A stretch of DNA of 64,000 nt from assembly GCA_016584495.1 (NCBI GenBank), contig WAID01000007.1, positions 4,326,001-4,390,000 on the forward strand. The letters run 5' to 3'. The notes below the pieces were generated by a model. The model was given only the letters and a program-made list of their open reading frames with translations. It did not search any database and was not told where the DNA came from. Both the position numbers and the translations under genes were made by a program. Below are positions 24,045 to 36,032 of this stretch, in pieces. Source of the DNA: Celoporthe dispersa. Its lineage: Eukaryota; Ascomycota; Sordariomycetes; Diaporthales; Cryphonectriaceae. The stretch's first letter is position 1. The number at the start of each line of letters is the position of its first letter.

Positions 24045-24912
24045 GAAGTTAGGGAATGCTTACGCTTTGATCGTCAAGTCATCGAGTCGGGATGACCTAA
24101 TCAGCACGCTGTTCTGGGTATCCATATGGGAAAGCCGAGTTGTCCGGTCGTGAGCGCGAATTGAAAGACTCGGAGAAGCAACGCGCAGAACTAATAACGC
24201 TTGTAGACTGGAGATTTAATAGATATCTATAAACGCCATAAGTCCGCTGCTACTCAAATATATAACGCGGTAGATGATGTCGGGAAAAATGACGATCGCC
24301 AGATCTCTCAGAACTTGCTCAATTGCTATACCTATATTTTCCCCACAGATGAGCAACCCCATCCTCCCCCAGAAGATATGCATGATGGCAACTTTTTAGC
24401 TTCCGAAATCAACGCCGATTGCTGCCTTGCGACTCTGATCGGCTAGAGGCAGCGATCTCTTGCCCCCTGCTTCGTTCCAAATAGTGTGCGGACGTTCTCT
24501 GGCATCGAAACAAGTGGACCCCCGATAGCCACTGCATGGGCCAGCCAAAGATAAGTTGGGGCACATTGAATATAGAATAGTATCTAACTAGTCTTTACTT
24601 TCCAGCGGGGTAAAGATCCGACCCAGAGGCAGACTACGGATCACATCTCAGCAACTGGACAGTGAGTGTATATGAAACTCATCAATTGATGAGCTATTAC
24701 TGGTCTATTGCGAGTCGCATTCAAATTCCGATTATCGCGCCTGCTATCATTGAATCACACATTGAGAGGGGAAAGAAGAGATCACAGCCTTGCCAATTTC
24801 TGCCTGTCGTGGATAATGGCCCTTCTGTAGACTGCCGAAGAAATCACCAAGATCAAGCGAAATCTGATAGCTTCTTGTGGTCAAAAATGCCGCCTCAGCT
24901 CCCAAGTTCCCT
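24045..24912. other. Intergenic region, no supported gene
   Basis: About 870 bases between the regulator start and the permease 3' end. I see only short frames without motifs. Confidence 0.5.
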
Positions 24913-26776
24913 TCAGTATACATATTTGAAGATCAGATCACCCTCCCCAGAAATCTCCTTCTGATCATCAGCACATGCGCCGCTCATGATTTGGGCCTTC
25001 TTGCGGTTCATAGCCCACAGGTAGGCAATCTGCGTGCTAATCAAGCCCATGCAGATGAGCGCGGAGCCAAGAAAGCACCAGTGTCCGAGTCGGTAGGGAG
25101 CGCTTCTGTACACCTGCGGTGCTACAATTCCGGCAATATTACCCACGGTCTGCTGTAGGCCAATGGCAGTGGCGCGGCGATAGTGCGGCGCCATATTGTT
25201 GTTGATCCCTATTACCAGGTTAGCCAGACATACCTAGTTGTAAAGGCTCTGACAAGTGTGAATGTGTGCCATGAAACTTACAAACTTCATTCAAGCCCGG
25301 ACCGCAGTACAGGGGGGATCGCAATCAGGTAGCAGGCAAAGTAGCGAACACCCGGGCTGTTGGGAACGCCGAGTAGAATAGCGTAGCCGATCATAGCGAA
25401 AGCGTCTAGTACAAGGAGAACCTAAAGGCAACGCATCAGAGTTAGTAGGTTTGATATATAGTACGAGGGCAATGAGGTCGCTTACCGTGCCTCGAAGTCT
25501 CCACTTGTCACCTAGCACAGCAGCAGCCTTTCAATGCAAAATTAATTAGTAGATGACCCCAATAAGTCGGCAGACCATATCACTCACAAAGAAGGAAATG
25601 CCACCAAGGGCATAGATAGGGACACTAAAATACTATGCTTGAAGCGACGAGTAGCCGAGATCTAGTTTAAGGATGGATGGCAAAAAGGTACTGAAGCCGT
25701 AGAGGATAATGTCCTGAAAGAACTGGATGAAAGCCCTACCTTGCCACAATGATCAGATAGAGCATCAACAAGGGGATCATCTTTGAGTACATACGTAAGC
25801 CAAACTTTGGAATCAAGGAATGCCTTGCCCACTTCATACCATTCGAACATCAGACTGCCCACGTATTGTGCGCGCTGAGCTTCCCGAACAGCCATCACCT
25901 ATTTATCCTCTGCATTGAGGAACGACGCTTTCGATAGGGTGGCAGGCAGTCCGAACCACACCCATACCACCACGATTACCGAAATACAGCCTTCAATAAC
26001 ATACAGCCAACTGTAAAAGACTATTAGCTTCACTATGGAAATAGAAAATGCCTTAAAGCTATGTCGTAATACCTCCAGGACCCGAGACCATGCACACTGC
26101 CGATGTAAGTGATGCCAGTGGCAATCAAACCGCCAAACATGCCAGCAAGGGCGACGGACGAGAATAAATAGGCAAGTCGACGACCCTAGATTTCATCGCA
26201 CTGGTTAGCGAACTCAAGTGATGGAAAATAGACACCACCAGTGTGCGTGGCCTGTCGTACCTGCTCCTCCTTCTTGTAGACAAGGGTAATATACAGGCTC
26301 AGGGATGGAAAGAATCCAGCCTTGCAGAAACCCAGCAAGAGTCTGACTGCGATGAGCTCCCTGAAATTCTTGACAAAAGCAGTTCCAATAGTCACGATTG
26401 ACCATCCCAGGCACATAAAGGCAATAGCGCGGTGGGGCCTGATTCTTTGCATCATCAAGACAATCGGGATCTCGAAAGCAACGTAGGTTGCGTAGAACAC
26501 GCTCACGGCGGTGCTGTACTGGGCGGCAGTAAGGTCTAATTCGATAATGAGACCGGCGATAGCTGCATTACCGATATTGCTACGGTCCAGATAGGCGACG
26601 AAGTACAGCATAGCGAAGAGGGGGGCCAGGCGCCAGTCCAGCTTATGGACGAGGCGCTTTTCGAGCTGCAGGTCAGGCTCGGGCAAGATTGCAAGATCGA
26701 TATTGTTCAACTCGCTGGTCTCGAGATCGTAAGAATCGCTCTTACACGGAGCCGACTTCTCCTCAAGCGGGTCCAT
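24913..26776 (-). pseudogene. MFS permease of the anion:cation symporter (allantoate permease-like) family, disabled
   Basis: A 12-helix major facilitator of about 489 codons. Seven exons can be placed: 26776-26261, 26185-26073, 26010-25795, 25735-25588, 25527-25486, 25421-25282 and 25208-24913. KLDWRLAPLFAMLYFVAYLDRSNIGNA is split by no intron and marks helix 1. LLLGFCKAGFFPS, KKEEQGRRLAY and NNNMAPHYRRAT are also typical. Two in-frame TAG codons interrupt it, at 25899-25901 (before VMAVREAQ) and 25633-25635 (LQA-stop-Y, where the family usually has Gln). A one-base excess in the G run 25312-25317 also shifts the frame. The substrate is probably a small organic anion. Confidence 0.85.
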
Positions 26777-27556
26777 GATGGTGAATAATAACAATGATGA
26801 TGCTGATTATGCAGCAGGAAGCAACATCAGGAATCAGGATAGGCCGATTCAGTAATCAATTTTGGGAACCTCTACTTTCGTAATATTGTGCTGGAACCGC
26901 TAAAAGGCTTTGAACTGTATAATCTTCAAACGTGATAGCACATATCGCAGTATCTCCAGATGAACATTGTTGGAGGTATTTACCTCTTTTGGAAAAGGCT
27001 GAGATACCAGTTATGATCAAGCTTTGCGGGTGGGAGATAGCTACCATCTCTATGTACAGATACCATAGGCAGCACAACTAGTGACAACAAGACACAATGG
27101 AGCGGAAGAGGAAACCCGCCTCCAGGTTTCTGGGTCATCATGCGCCACAGCGTTACCGGCAACGAGCCGCTGATCTTATCGTCCGGCGTCAAACCTCCGT
27201 GGTGGAGAGTCCACAACCACCAGCCAATCATAAGTATGCTTACCGTCTAGCCCATGCACAAATATGCCAAAGTACTCGACGGGAGTCCTACGCCGGTGCG
27301 GATTTACTCGGTATAGGGACTCTGCCGTCGACTTAGTAGTGCTACCGGCTATCGTGAAGAAAACGAACATCTAAAACAGTAGCAATGATTCTGATGGATA
27401 GATTATATATATTGATTGATTGGTGGAGCATATCTCGATCTTTCTGTATCCTAGACCATATACTACCCTCGACTAAGCTCGAGAGTTGCACAATACAATT
27501 CTCGCAGATAACACCGTGACGCTCCACTCTTCCCAAAGGTTTATCAATCGGTCGCA
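26777..27556. promoter_or_regulatory. Divergent promoter of permease and dehydrogenase
   Basis: About 780 bases without a supported gene. The 3' part is AT-rich, with TATATATT tracts at about 27404-27412 upstream of the dehydrogenase. Confidence 0.45.
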
Positions 27557-28632
27557 ATGACGATCTCTGACATCAAGGCTGTTGGCTATATAGGCCTCGG
27601 TTTGGCCGGTAGTCTATTGGCTAAGTGCGTGGCTAAGGCGGGTTTCAAGTTGCTCGTGCGAGATGCCGATCCTGCTCGCGTCAGCAGCTTCTTGGAGACG
27701 ACCAAAGAATTGTCGGTCTCTGAAGCTGCTGCCAGCCCTGAGGGCTTCAAGGATGTTGATGTCCTCGTGGCTATGGTGCCGAATGGGCACGTCGTTCGGG
27801 AAATCCTGCTTGGAAAGGACGGTATTGCGCCCCATATGAAACCCGGTAAGTTTCCATTTCGAGCAATTTCCACTTCGGAACTCGTCAAATTTGACCGAGC
27901 GCAAGTAATACGTAACCCTTATACTAAATCGTGCACGATATAGGTTGTGTAATCATTGATACTTCCTCATCAAATCCCTTCGGCACTGTGCAACTAGGCA
28001 AGGACCTTGAGCAGTACGGCCTGCGTCTTGTCGACTCTCCCGTCACGCAGGTACGCATGCACGGCATCAACGACGGCGAAGCGACTTTTATGATTGGAGG
28101 TGCACCCGAAGACATCGAGAAGGTCATACCGATACTCATGACCATGTCCCGGTGGCGCTTCGTCGTTGGCGATCTGGGCAAGGGCCATATCATGAAAACT
28201 TTTAACAATTACATGACCGCAGCTGGCATCGCCGCGTTGAACGACTGCTTCATCGTCGGCCACAAGTTCGGCATCGATCCCATCCAAATCACCGATGTCA
28301 TGAACGTCGGTACGGGGCGGAACTACGGTACTGCCCACTCCATCCGCGCAGAGGGCTTAACAAGGACGTACGCAAGCGGATATGGTCTGGAGCTGCTGAT
28401 CAAGGACCTCGGAATCAACCTCGACATTGCGGAGAAGGCGGGCATTGACACTACTTTGGCTATATTGATATATTCTACTTTCAAGGAGGCTTTGGAAGAG
28501 CCCAACGTGGAGAAGAACGCTGACTACACTGAGTGCTTGAAGTCATGGGAGAGAAAAGCCGGTTTCCAACTCCCAACCCCGGTCGGCATCAAGGAATGCG
28601 ATAAGCTCAGAGACTTTGTCAGCCCAATTTGA
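27557..28632 (+). CDS. NAD(P)-dependent beta-hydroxyacid dehydrogenase (3-hydroxyisobutyrate dehydrogenase-like)
   Basis: A 325-residue member of the 6-phosphogluconate/3-hydroxyisobutyrate dehydrogenase family. It should oxidise a beta-hydroxyacid to a semialdehyde or ketoacid. Exons 27557-27845 and 27944-28632 join to give MKPGCVIIDTSS. GYIGLGLAG is the Rossmann loop. GHIMKTFNNYM carries the family's catalytic lysine. The substrate loop SPVTQVRMHG departs from the usual SPVSGG, so specificity may differ. The gene is intact although the genes on both sides carry stops. The aldehyde dehydrogenase next door could take a semialdehyde product further, as in valine or similar catabolism. That link is inference. 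Confidence 0.9.
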
Positions 28633-29055
28633 ATAGTGCTGGTAGATTGAAGAATGAAAACAAATATATAGCGGGCTCACATTTTTGGGTGCTTGTTTCC
28701 TTTCATGAAAACCCCAGCAGTAAGCATGTAGTACGGCGTTTGGCCTATTCCGACGCGCAGTCCGTACCTGCTCTGTACTGGTAATGAACATACCCGTCAG
28801 CACGCTATGGACTGACGTATTTTTTTCCTATTGACTAGCACAGATCATACTGGCCTCGACCTGGTAGTGTCCACGACCGCACTTTTGTAGTCTCGTCAAA
28901 GAATGATGTCGTGTAGGCCATTGTGCATATGAAATTTGTCAGAAATTCTACATTGAAAATGGCCTCGGAGTCATAAGTTTCATACAGAAGACCAGGGGGG
29001 AGTCCCAAAGGCTATGGGTAAATACGCCGTGAAAGCTGTCGGGATTTATCTACTT
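28633..29055. other. Convergent spacer
   Basis: About 420 bases between converging dehydrogenase genes. Nothing recognisable was found. Confidence 0.5.
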
Positions 29056-30789
29056 TCACAACTTAAAGCGTATAGACTTGGTATAAGTGAATTCACTCAA
29101 CACATCCTCGCCCAGATCTTTGCCCACACCACTCTCTTTATAACCTCCAAAAGGCATCTGATGCATGATCAAATTGTAGCAGTTGACCCAGATAGTTCCA
29201 GCCTCCAGCTCCTTGCTCATGCGAATGCCTTGCTTAATATCCGAAGTGAAGACCGCCGCGGCCAGGCCGAAGCACGTATCATAGGCCATGGCGAGTACAT
29301 CTTCCACATCTTTGAAGGGTGCGACTGCTACGACCAGCCCAAAGACTTCTTGCTTCATGATTTCAATGTCCTGCTGAACGTCTCGGAAAATGGTCGGTTC
29401 GATAAACCAACCTTTGGGACTCGTGCCGCCAGTGGCGATAACAGCGCCTTGGGATTTGGCATGCTCAATCATGCCCATGATCTTGCTGTGCTGTCCAGCA
29501 CTGATCTGCGGGCCGAGGAAGGTATCCGGCTCAAATGGGTTGCCGAGGACGTTCCTCTTCACCCTCTTAACAAACTTCTCTAGGAAAGCTTCGTAAACAC
29601 TCTCTTGGACGTAGACCCTACTACTTGCGCAGCAATTTTGGCTATGTGTAAAAAGCAAACTGTCAGTCCTGTAGATCTGTTTCGTCGGAGCAGGCGAATC
29701 GAACTTACCCCATGTTGTAGAAAATGCCTCCATTGATCCACTCGACCACTTCATCAAGGTCTGCGTCGTTGAAGACGATAGACAGAGACTTGCCCCCAAG
29801 TTCTAGCGTCACCTTCTTGAGATTGGTATCGGCAGATATGCGCAGGATATCCTTTCCGACCTGGATGCTGCCTGTGAAAGAGATCTTGTTCACCTCGGCG
29901 TGCGCAGACAAGGCTGCACCTGCCTCGGCGCCGAATCCGGTAACGATGTTGACCACTCCAGGAGGGAAACCGGCCTCTACGGCGAGCTTACCGACATAAA
30001 GTGCCGAGAGCGGCGTCAGTTCCGCAGGCTTCAGGATGGTAGTGTTTCCCGTAGCAAGAGCAGGACCGAGTTTCCAGCCAACCATAAGGATAGGAAAGTT
30101 CCACTGCAGTTGCCTCAGTTTAGTGCGAGTTTCAGAGAAAGCTGTATTTGTTTTCTGTCGGAATTTATCATACTGGAATGATTAATCCGCACACTCCGAC
30201 GGGCTCTCGAATAGTAATATTCAATATATCCGGATCGGTTTCGATTGTATCTCCTTTAATTTTATCGGCCCTGAAGCCGTCGATGTCGTCAGAATGACAT
30301 ACAAACAAGAGTGATATACGGTAAAGGACAATAAGAGACCGCGCACCATCCAGCGAAATATTCGAAACACTCTGCTGCAGCTAAAACGTCTGCCTGTTTT
30401 GCCACTGAAACGGCTTTCCCTCCATCAACAGCCTCACCACGTTATCGATCAATAACCTAGCCCATGTGTGATGCATAGCCTGCATATCTCACCTCTATCT
30501 TGGCCAGTATATCTGCGTCTCGTCTGATAAGTCCTGCCAGCTTGTGAACGAGCTATCCTCTCTGGCTGGGCGGCATCTTCTTCCATGCGGGAAAGGCAGC
30601 TCGTGCTGCGTTGACTGCGGCGTCCACATCAGCGGCCTTACCCCTGGCTACAGAGCATATAACTTTGTGCGTGTAGGGATCAACAGTTTCAAAAGTCTCG
30701 CCATCTTGAGCAGAGGCGAAAGCACTGTTGATGAGAAGAGATATTGGCTGCTTGTAGACTTCGCCGTTAGGCAGTGTTACTTGAACCAT
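29056..30789 (-). pseudogene. Aldehyde dehydrogenase (ALDH superfamily) with one in-frame stop
   Basis: A 486-codon ALDH. Exons are 30789-30493, 30432-30347, 30270-30174, 30103-29709 and 29641-29056, and the sum is in frame. IIPWNFPILMVGWKLGPAL, KPAELTPL, SFTGSIQVGK, LELGGKS (catalytic Glu) and GQNCCASSR (catalytic Cys) are in order, and the C-terminus has MPFGGYKESGVGKDLGED. A single TAG at 30553-30555 interrupts exon 1 after PPSQRG. The motif usually read EIFGP is EVFGL here, a second conserved position lost. Apart from that the gene looks fresh. It would convert an aldehyde to an acid with NAD(P). One stop could also be a sequence error, but it matches the stop type in two neighbours. Confidence 0.8.
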
Positions 30790-31738
30790 TGTCGGATATT
30801 GTGACGGCGCCTGCATTCGATGTAGGTAGAGTTCGAGAGGACATAAATCTTCAGTGCGCAATCGTATACAGAAGATTCGGTCATATAACCGGAATAACAT
30901 CTATAGACAACATATCCCCTAAATTGCCAATAGTTTTGAAATATTCTTACATCCTGCATCAATGAACCACGGGCATGGTCTGCCGCAGCTCCACGTTAGA
31001 GGTAATGCCTTTGCTGAGGCTAGTTGGAGTATCGGAATCGACAACAGCGTCTAAAAACGGAGGCGGAGTGCCACCTTCATTGTGGGACCCTCCTTTTCCC
31101 GTTAGAAGCCAAAGTTCAATCTTATTTTCGGCGCTGCACCTGCGCCGCCTAACAATCGGACTTAGTAATTGGGCTATGTAATTATCTATCTCATCCCATT
31201 TCACCATATAGTAATGTGCGAGCCTTTGACGATGCTCACGTGAAAGCTCTCGCTGTGTAAGGGTGATAATAGGAGTGCGATTTCTCAATTAGTCCTCTCG
31301 ATGGCTCCAGCAAATTAGAAGACGAGGGCTGAAGTGCTATTATCATCATCGGCGGGCAACTTGAGGGCAGGTGGCGAATTGTACAGTGGCTGCGTCAGAG
31401 AGGTACCTAGACTCCAGAGCCTGTCCGTCCCCTGTCTACTTAGATCCACAGCGATTGCAAACCTACGCATGCACCCACTTCGCAAGATACAAACACACTG
31501 CTACCATTACGTTACAAAGCGGCCCAAAACAATCCAGTTCCTTCGCCAGGAAAAGCGGCGTCCATCAGGGTAGCTGAGAGGATCCCCGACGGTCCCTGCA
31601 ATTGCTTCTCTGCAAGCGGCAACGGGAGTCGTGTCGGCATTTTGTAAAAATATCGATGCCCGTGAGAGCACAATGCGGTGCGAAAAATGCCTCACCGGCC
31701 AACGACCAAAATGTCGTAAGCCTCTACACAATCTTATC
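30790..31738. promoter_or_regulatory. Divergent promoter of aldehyde dehydrogenase and regulator
   Basis: About 950 bases. Some codons just upstream of 31739 are open in frame, with an alternative ATG at 31673. No separate gene is supported. Confidence 0.45.
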
Positions 31739-33778
31739 ATGCCTGATCCCTATAGCCACGCCTCTCCTGACGTATACATATGTAGCTGTGCGCGGTGCCA
31801 ATTCCGCAAGGTGCGTCTCATTTTGTGCTGTATTTTGGAAAGTCTCTCGCAGCCCCCAAACCTATCAGGCGTCTGACCTGTTGGTGCATAGCTGAAATGC
31901 TCGCGCACTGAACCGTGCCACAATTGCGCAAATGTCCGCCAGAAGTGCCAATACCGTCAGGGTGCCAAGCGTCGTCCTGCCCCTCGGCACTACGTGACCG
32001 GTCTTGAGGATCGAGTTGCCTGGCTTGAAAGCTTCGTCAAGACTCTCAAGATAGCCGGGCACCTGGAACGTGATAAACTCTTGGCCGAAGTCGACCTCGG
32101 CGATCATCTCACACGAGACGTTGTCTCTAGTTTTACAGCCCAAGAGCCTCTTGAGCCTGCCGGGACCAGCCCCAAGTGCCACTTCCACGCAACAGACAAT
32201 GGGTTAATGGCGTTCCATGGACCGACATCTATCTACTACTCGTCCACTCAGCGACTGTCCTCAGACCAGCCGCTGCCTGCTTTGCATGGCCGCGCGAATG
32301 AATATTCATGTGATATACGCACTCGTCAAGTTGCCGAGGAATTTGGTATCGATCTTGAGAGTGAGTTGATCACGCGATCTCTCCGCCAGTTCTTCAAATG
32401 GCAATATCCGCAGTTCATGTTCATCTACCGGGAGGCCTTCCTTCGCGACCACTTTCGTCCAAGTGAACAACGCCAGTATCATTCTGGTCCGCTACTTCTG
32501 GCTGTCTGTTCCATTGGACTTCTGATGATGCCTGATCCATCCAGGAAAGGTCTGAGCGACAAGTTCTTCTCGGCGGCAGAGACTGTCCTCCTGGTGGCCG
32601 GGATTACGCAACCCAGTATTCCCACGATCCAGGCATTCCTCTGCTTGGCACTGTATGAGATTGGTCGCGATAATCTCTCCAATGGATGGAGATTCTCAGG
32701 TATACGAACATCTGCAGCCAGGGCACCCATCGCTGGTTGTCATAGCTCCCCTGGCCCGAGGTGTCGAGTATCTAAGCTGACCTCGCCGCACCCATCAGGA
32801 ATCGCATTCCGGATGGCCCAAGATATGGGTATTCACAACGATCCTTGCCATATGGTCTCGTCTGGAGCGCATATTCTGTCTCTTGAGGATGCAGAGATCA
32901 GACGCCGGATCTACTGGGGCTGCTATATCTCAGACAAGATCATCAGCTTAATGTTGGGGCGGCCGGCCCTATTGTCCGACGCCGATGCTGGGGTCGAGAT
33001 GACAGAGCGCTTACCGTAAGTAGGAACTCTCTGCCTTGGCACACAGAAATTCAGTCTCTCAAGATTGCCCCTAGAGATTTTCCTGGTATGAAAGACTGGC
33101 TTCCGGCTGGGTACGAAGAACACGATACAGCGCGGGATGGGACTCAGCCGCTCGTGCCCGCATTTCAGATGCAAATCAGCCTGGCCAAGATCCTCCAGAG
33201 AGCCCTGAACGAGCTCTGCTCACCGAAAATGCTTTGCTCTTCAATCAATCGGAAAGCTCGCATCGATGCTCTGAACCTCGACCTCTCTCGGTGGGGAAGC
33301 AGTCTCGAACAGGCACTTCCATGGAGCGTCTGGCAGACGACTACTACCAGCATGTGCCAATCCCAAGCTGTGCTCTAGTGAGTCCTCAATCAGACCAAAA
33401 AGCGTTGCAGCTATCTGACCGGAAGGTTTTCAGTATCCTCCTGCACAGTGTTCGGATTGCTCTGAACGCGGATGCAACCCCCCAGCAGGCGCGGTGAGGA
33501 GCACCCTCGACAACGAGGAAACCAGTCTGTCTTCGGCGCGGACGATCATTGCGATTGTGCGACGATACCGGATCCAATTCAGCCTCCGGTACGCACCATA
33601 CCCGTTTATCTACGGCATCGCAAAGGCGCTACAGGTTGTCATGGAGGTGGGGATCAGTGAGGAACAGGAATACTTGTTGAAGGCACTAGACGAGTGCTCA
33701 GCGACTTGGCTCCTGGCTGCGAATGCCAAGCAGCATATACTTAAGCAACGTAAGGCGTTTGCCAATCTCGTAGGGTAG
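31739..33778 (+). CDS. Zn2Cys6 fungal-specific transcription factor, one frame break at a C run
   Basis: A zinc-cluster activator of about 581 residues. Exons are 31739-31810, 31892-32699, 32799-33015, 33075-33377 and 33434-33778. The cluster CSCARCQFRK-LKCSRTEPCHNC is split by an intron at the same place as in the regulator at 21868. RRPAPRHYVTGLEDRVAWLE is the linker. The Fungal_trans domain includes FFKWQYPQFMFIYREAF, IGRDNLSNGWRFSGIAFRMAQDMG and RRRIYWGCYISDK. The frame breaks at C run 33478-33483, where one C too few or two too many are present. The last part (SSARTIIAIVRRYRIQF) still matches the family. An upstream ATG at 31673 is possible. It is the best candidate to control the catabolic genes around it. 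Confidence 0.85.
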
Positions 33779-33863
33779 GCTAGACTCTCAGCAACCACAA
33801 ACACATGATGCAGCAGGACTATTTTCCATCGATGTCCCGCTTTTTTCCATTCTTGGGCGTCTA

Positions 33864-35168
33864 TCAAGAATCTACGGAATAGGGGAGACCTCTACTGACG
33901 CCTTCGCTGAGCACCTTGCCGAGGAACTTGATGTCATTGGCATTGTTGTAGAATGCCAAAGATACCCGTATGCCGAGACGGTAAGGCGTCGCATATATGC
34001 CGTGCTCCTTGAGCAATGCATCCCACGCTGGATCCAGCAGTTTCAGAATATACAAGTGCGGGGCGTGCCCCTTGCGGTCCGCTGGTCCAACCACCTCAAT
34101 GTTCAGCGGCGCACAGCTAGCGCGGATCTGGTCGCCCAGGCTATACAGGTAATCCTCGAGCTCATGAGGGCCGAGGGACTCAAGGTAGAAGCGCAGGAAA
34201 GCCTGACCAGCGACCGCCGCAGCGAGATTGACATTGAGATGGCTGAAGCGACCGGCGTGCGGCTGGTAGACTATGTCCTCGCTAGGCGCTAGCAGATCCG
34301 CGCGAACGTTCTGCACGGCGCCATAGCCCACAACGGATGGCACGGGGTCAAGCGCTGCGATGACAGCTGGGTCGACATACAGTACCGCTAGCCCCGTGGG
34401 GCAGTTGAGGCCCTTGTGCATCCCAAAGGCCGCTGCGGAGACGCCGAGCGCGGTCACGTCCAGTGCCGCGAAGCCGACCTGTTGCGTCGCATCAAGCAGC
34501 ACGTGAATGCCGCGTGGGCGGAAGGCGGCGCAGATGCCCGCGACGTCGTTGCGCTGGCCGCTATGAAACATGATGGAGCTCAGGCCGATGGCGCGCGTGC
34601 GCTCGTCCACGTACGGCGCAAAAGTCTCAGCGGTCGCGGCCTCGACCGCACCCGTCTCCTCGGCCCTTGCTATAGTCGGCACCTGTCGCACCTCGATACC
34701 TTTGCGGCGAAGCGCCAGCCAGCCGTAGGCGTGGTTCGGGTGCTCTGTGTCGAGAACTAGGACGTTGTCGCCGGCCTGCAGGGGCACCGCGTGAATGAAG
34801 TAGTTGAGGCCCTCAGTTGTGTCGCGCGTGAGAGCGATGTTGGCCGCGTCCGTGTTAATGTACTTGCTGAGGAGTTCGCGCAGAGCGTTGGCGCTGGCCT
34901 GCCACTGAGGTTTTGGGTGTGGATCGTGGAGTGCTTCGTGAGAGTATTTCGTGAGGGCATCGTGGACGATGAGGTTCGACGGCGGCGAGTAGGACGCGTT
35001 CAGCATCGTGATGCCTGGTTTTGAGGTCAGAGGCACAAGGTTGCGATAGGGCGCGAAGCGCGCGGCAAGAGCAGCCGCCTCGGTGATTCCGTTAGCGGTC
35101 ATGATGATCAGATACTGAACGTGCCTTCTCCTTGGCCTGGCCTGAATGTTTGCTCGCTGCTCTGTCAT
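33864..35168 (-). CDS. Class V aminotransferase-like PLP enzyme (isopenicillin N epimerase/cysteine desulfurase fold)
   Basis: An intronless gene of 434 residues; an internal ATG at 35102 would remove 22 residues and may be the true start. TRDTTEGLNYFIHA and DTEHPNHAYGW are family signatures. Asp226 (LLDATQQVG) should hold the PLP nitrogen, and Lys252 (FGMHKGLNCPTG) the aldimine. Fungal members include epimerases, lyases and desulfurases, so the reaction cannot be fixed. It lies tail to tail with the Zn2Cys6 regulator, only 85 bases away, and head to head with an amino-acid permease. That pairing suggests import and conversion of an amino acid. Confidence 0.9.
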   Translation of the reverse strand: MTEQRANIQARPRRRHVQYLIIMTANGITEAAALAARFAPYRNLVPLTSKPGITMLNASYSPPSNLIVHDALTKYSHEALHDPHPKPQWQASANALRELLSKYINTDAANIALTRDTTEGLNYFIHAVPLQAGDNVLVLDTEHPNHAYGWLALRRKGIEVRQVPTIARAEETGAVEAATAETFAPYVDERTRAIGLSSIMFHSGQRNDVAGICAAFRPRGIHVLLDATQQVGFAALDVTALGVSAAAFGMHKGLNCPTGLAVLYVDPAVIAALDPVPSVVGYGAVQNVRADLLAPSEDIVYQPHAGRFSHLNVNLAAAVAGQAFLRFYLESLGPHELEDYLYSLGDQIRASCAPLNIEVVGPADRKGHAPHLYILKLLDPAWDALLKEHGIYATPYRLGIRVSLAFYNNANDIKFLGKVLSEGVSRGLPYSVDS

Positions 35169-36032
35169 TTATGTGTCGAGGCAGCCCCCCGAGAGCGGAA
35201 CCGTGTCCTCCTTTTTATCCATGTGCCTCGCTGCCATGTGGACGACACGCACGCGATTTTCGAACACTGCACCGAGACCGGCCACACGAGAGCACCCCTC
35301 GCGATCGATAAATGCAAGGTGAGGCGCGGAGTTTGACATCCATGGCTTGTGAGGCGAGTCATAGCGACGCCTCAGAGAACCTCGTGTCGGTCCTGGAGGG
35401 TGGTGTACAACAACACATCCAAATACATGGCTCGGACATTGTCCTCCATTGGCGCTAAGAAAGTGGGGCCATTCACAAATACCTTTATCCCGCCTGGGCT
35501 AACTCGAAAGGGAAGCCAACGCTATCACATATTATATAATTACTAAATTGAATGGGCATATGATGGTGACCTCCTTACCTGAACCGCGGATTTTGTCCTC
35601 CATCGGCACTAAGCGGATACTGGATTGATCGCCACTGCGGGATCGAGTGATACGGAGCTTGTGAATGTGACCCGACACGCACCCAGCCCTACAAGCCAAA
35701 AGACCTCGTATGATAAGCGATAGAGAGACTATGGAGCAATGAGGGAGCCAGAGGTCGCTACTACTGTCCTACATATCATTTAGACGCGTGTGGGGAGATA
35801 GAGTGATAACATCCGGCACCTACCATGTATAGCATCATGAGCCTCTCGCGGCTGGTACAAAATGTGGGAATTATACCAGCTTCAAGATCCCAATGAGGAG
35901 GATCCTGCATCCTTCTCTCTGTTATTGCATTCACGGAGTAGGTTGTGACTGTGTGAGACTGGCCGTTGTGGAAGTCTGCCTCTCCTGTCCAAACGACCTA
36001 TCCTATCATCGCCGACCCATTCCTGCGAAAAT
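35169..36032. promoter_or_regulatory. Divergent promoter of aminotransferase and permease
   Basis: About 860 bases with no supported gene. Both flanking genes start from here. Confidence 0.5.

Noticed and set aside
21868..30789. Reassigned or suppressed TAG/TAA codons
   Set aside because: The intact neighbours, including the dehydrogenase at 27557 and all biosynthetic genes, end normally at TAA, TAG or TGA. A local code change is not credible.
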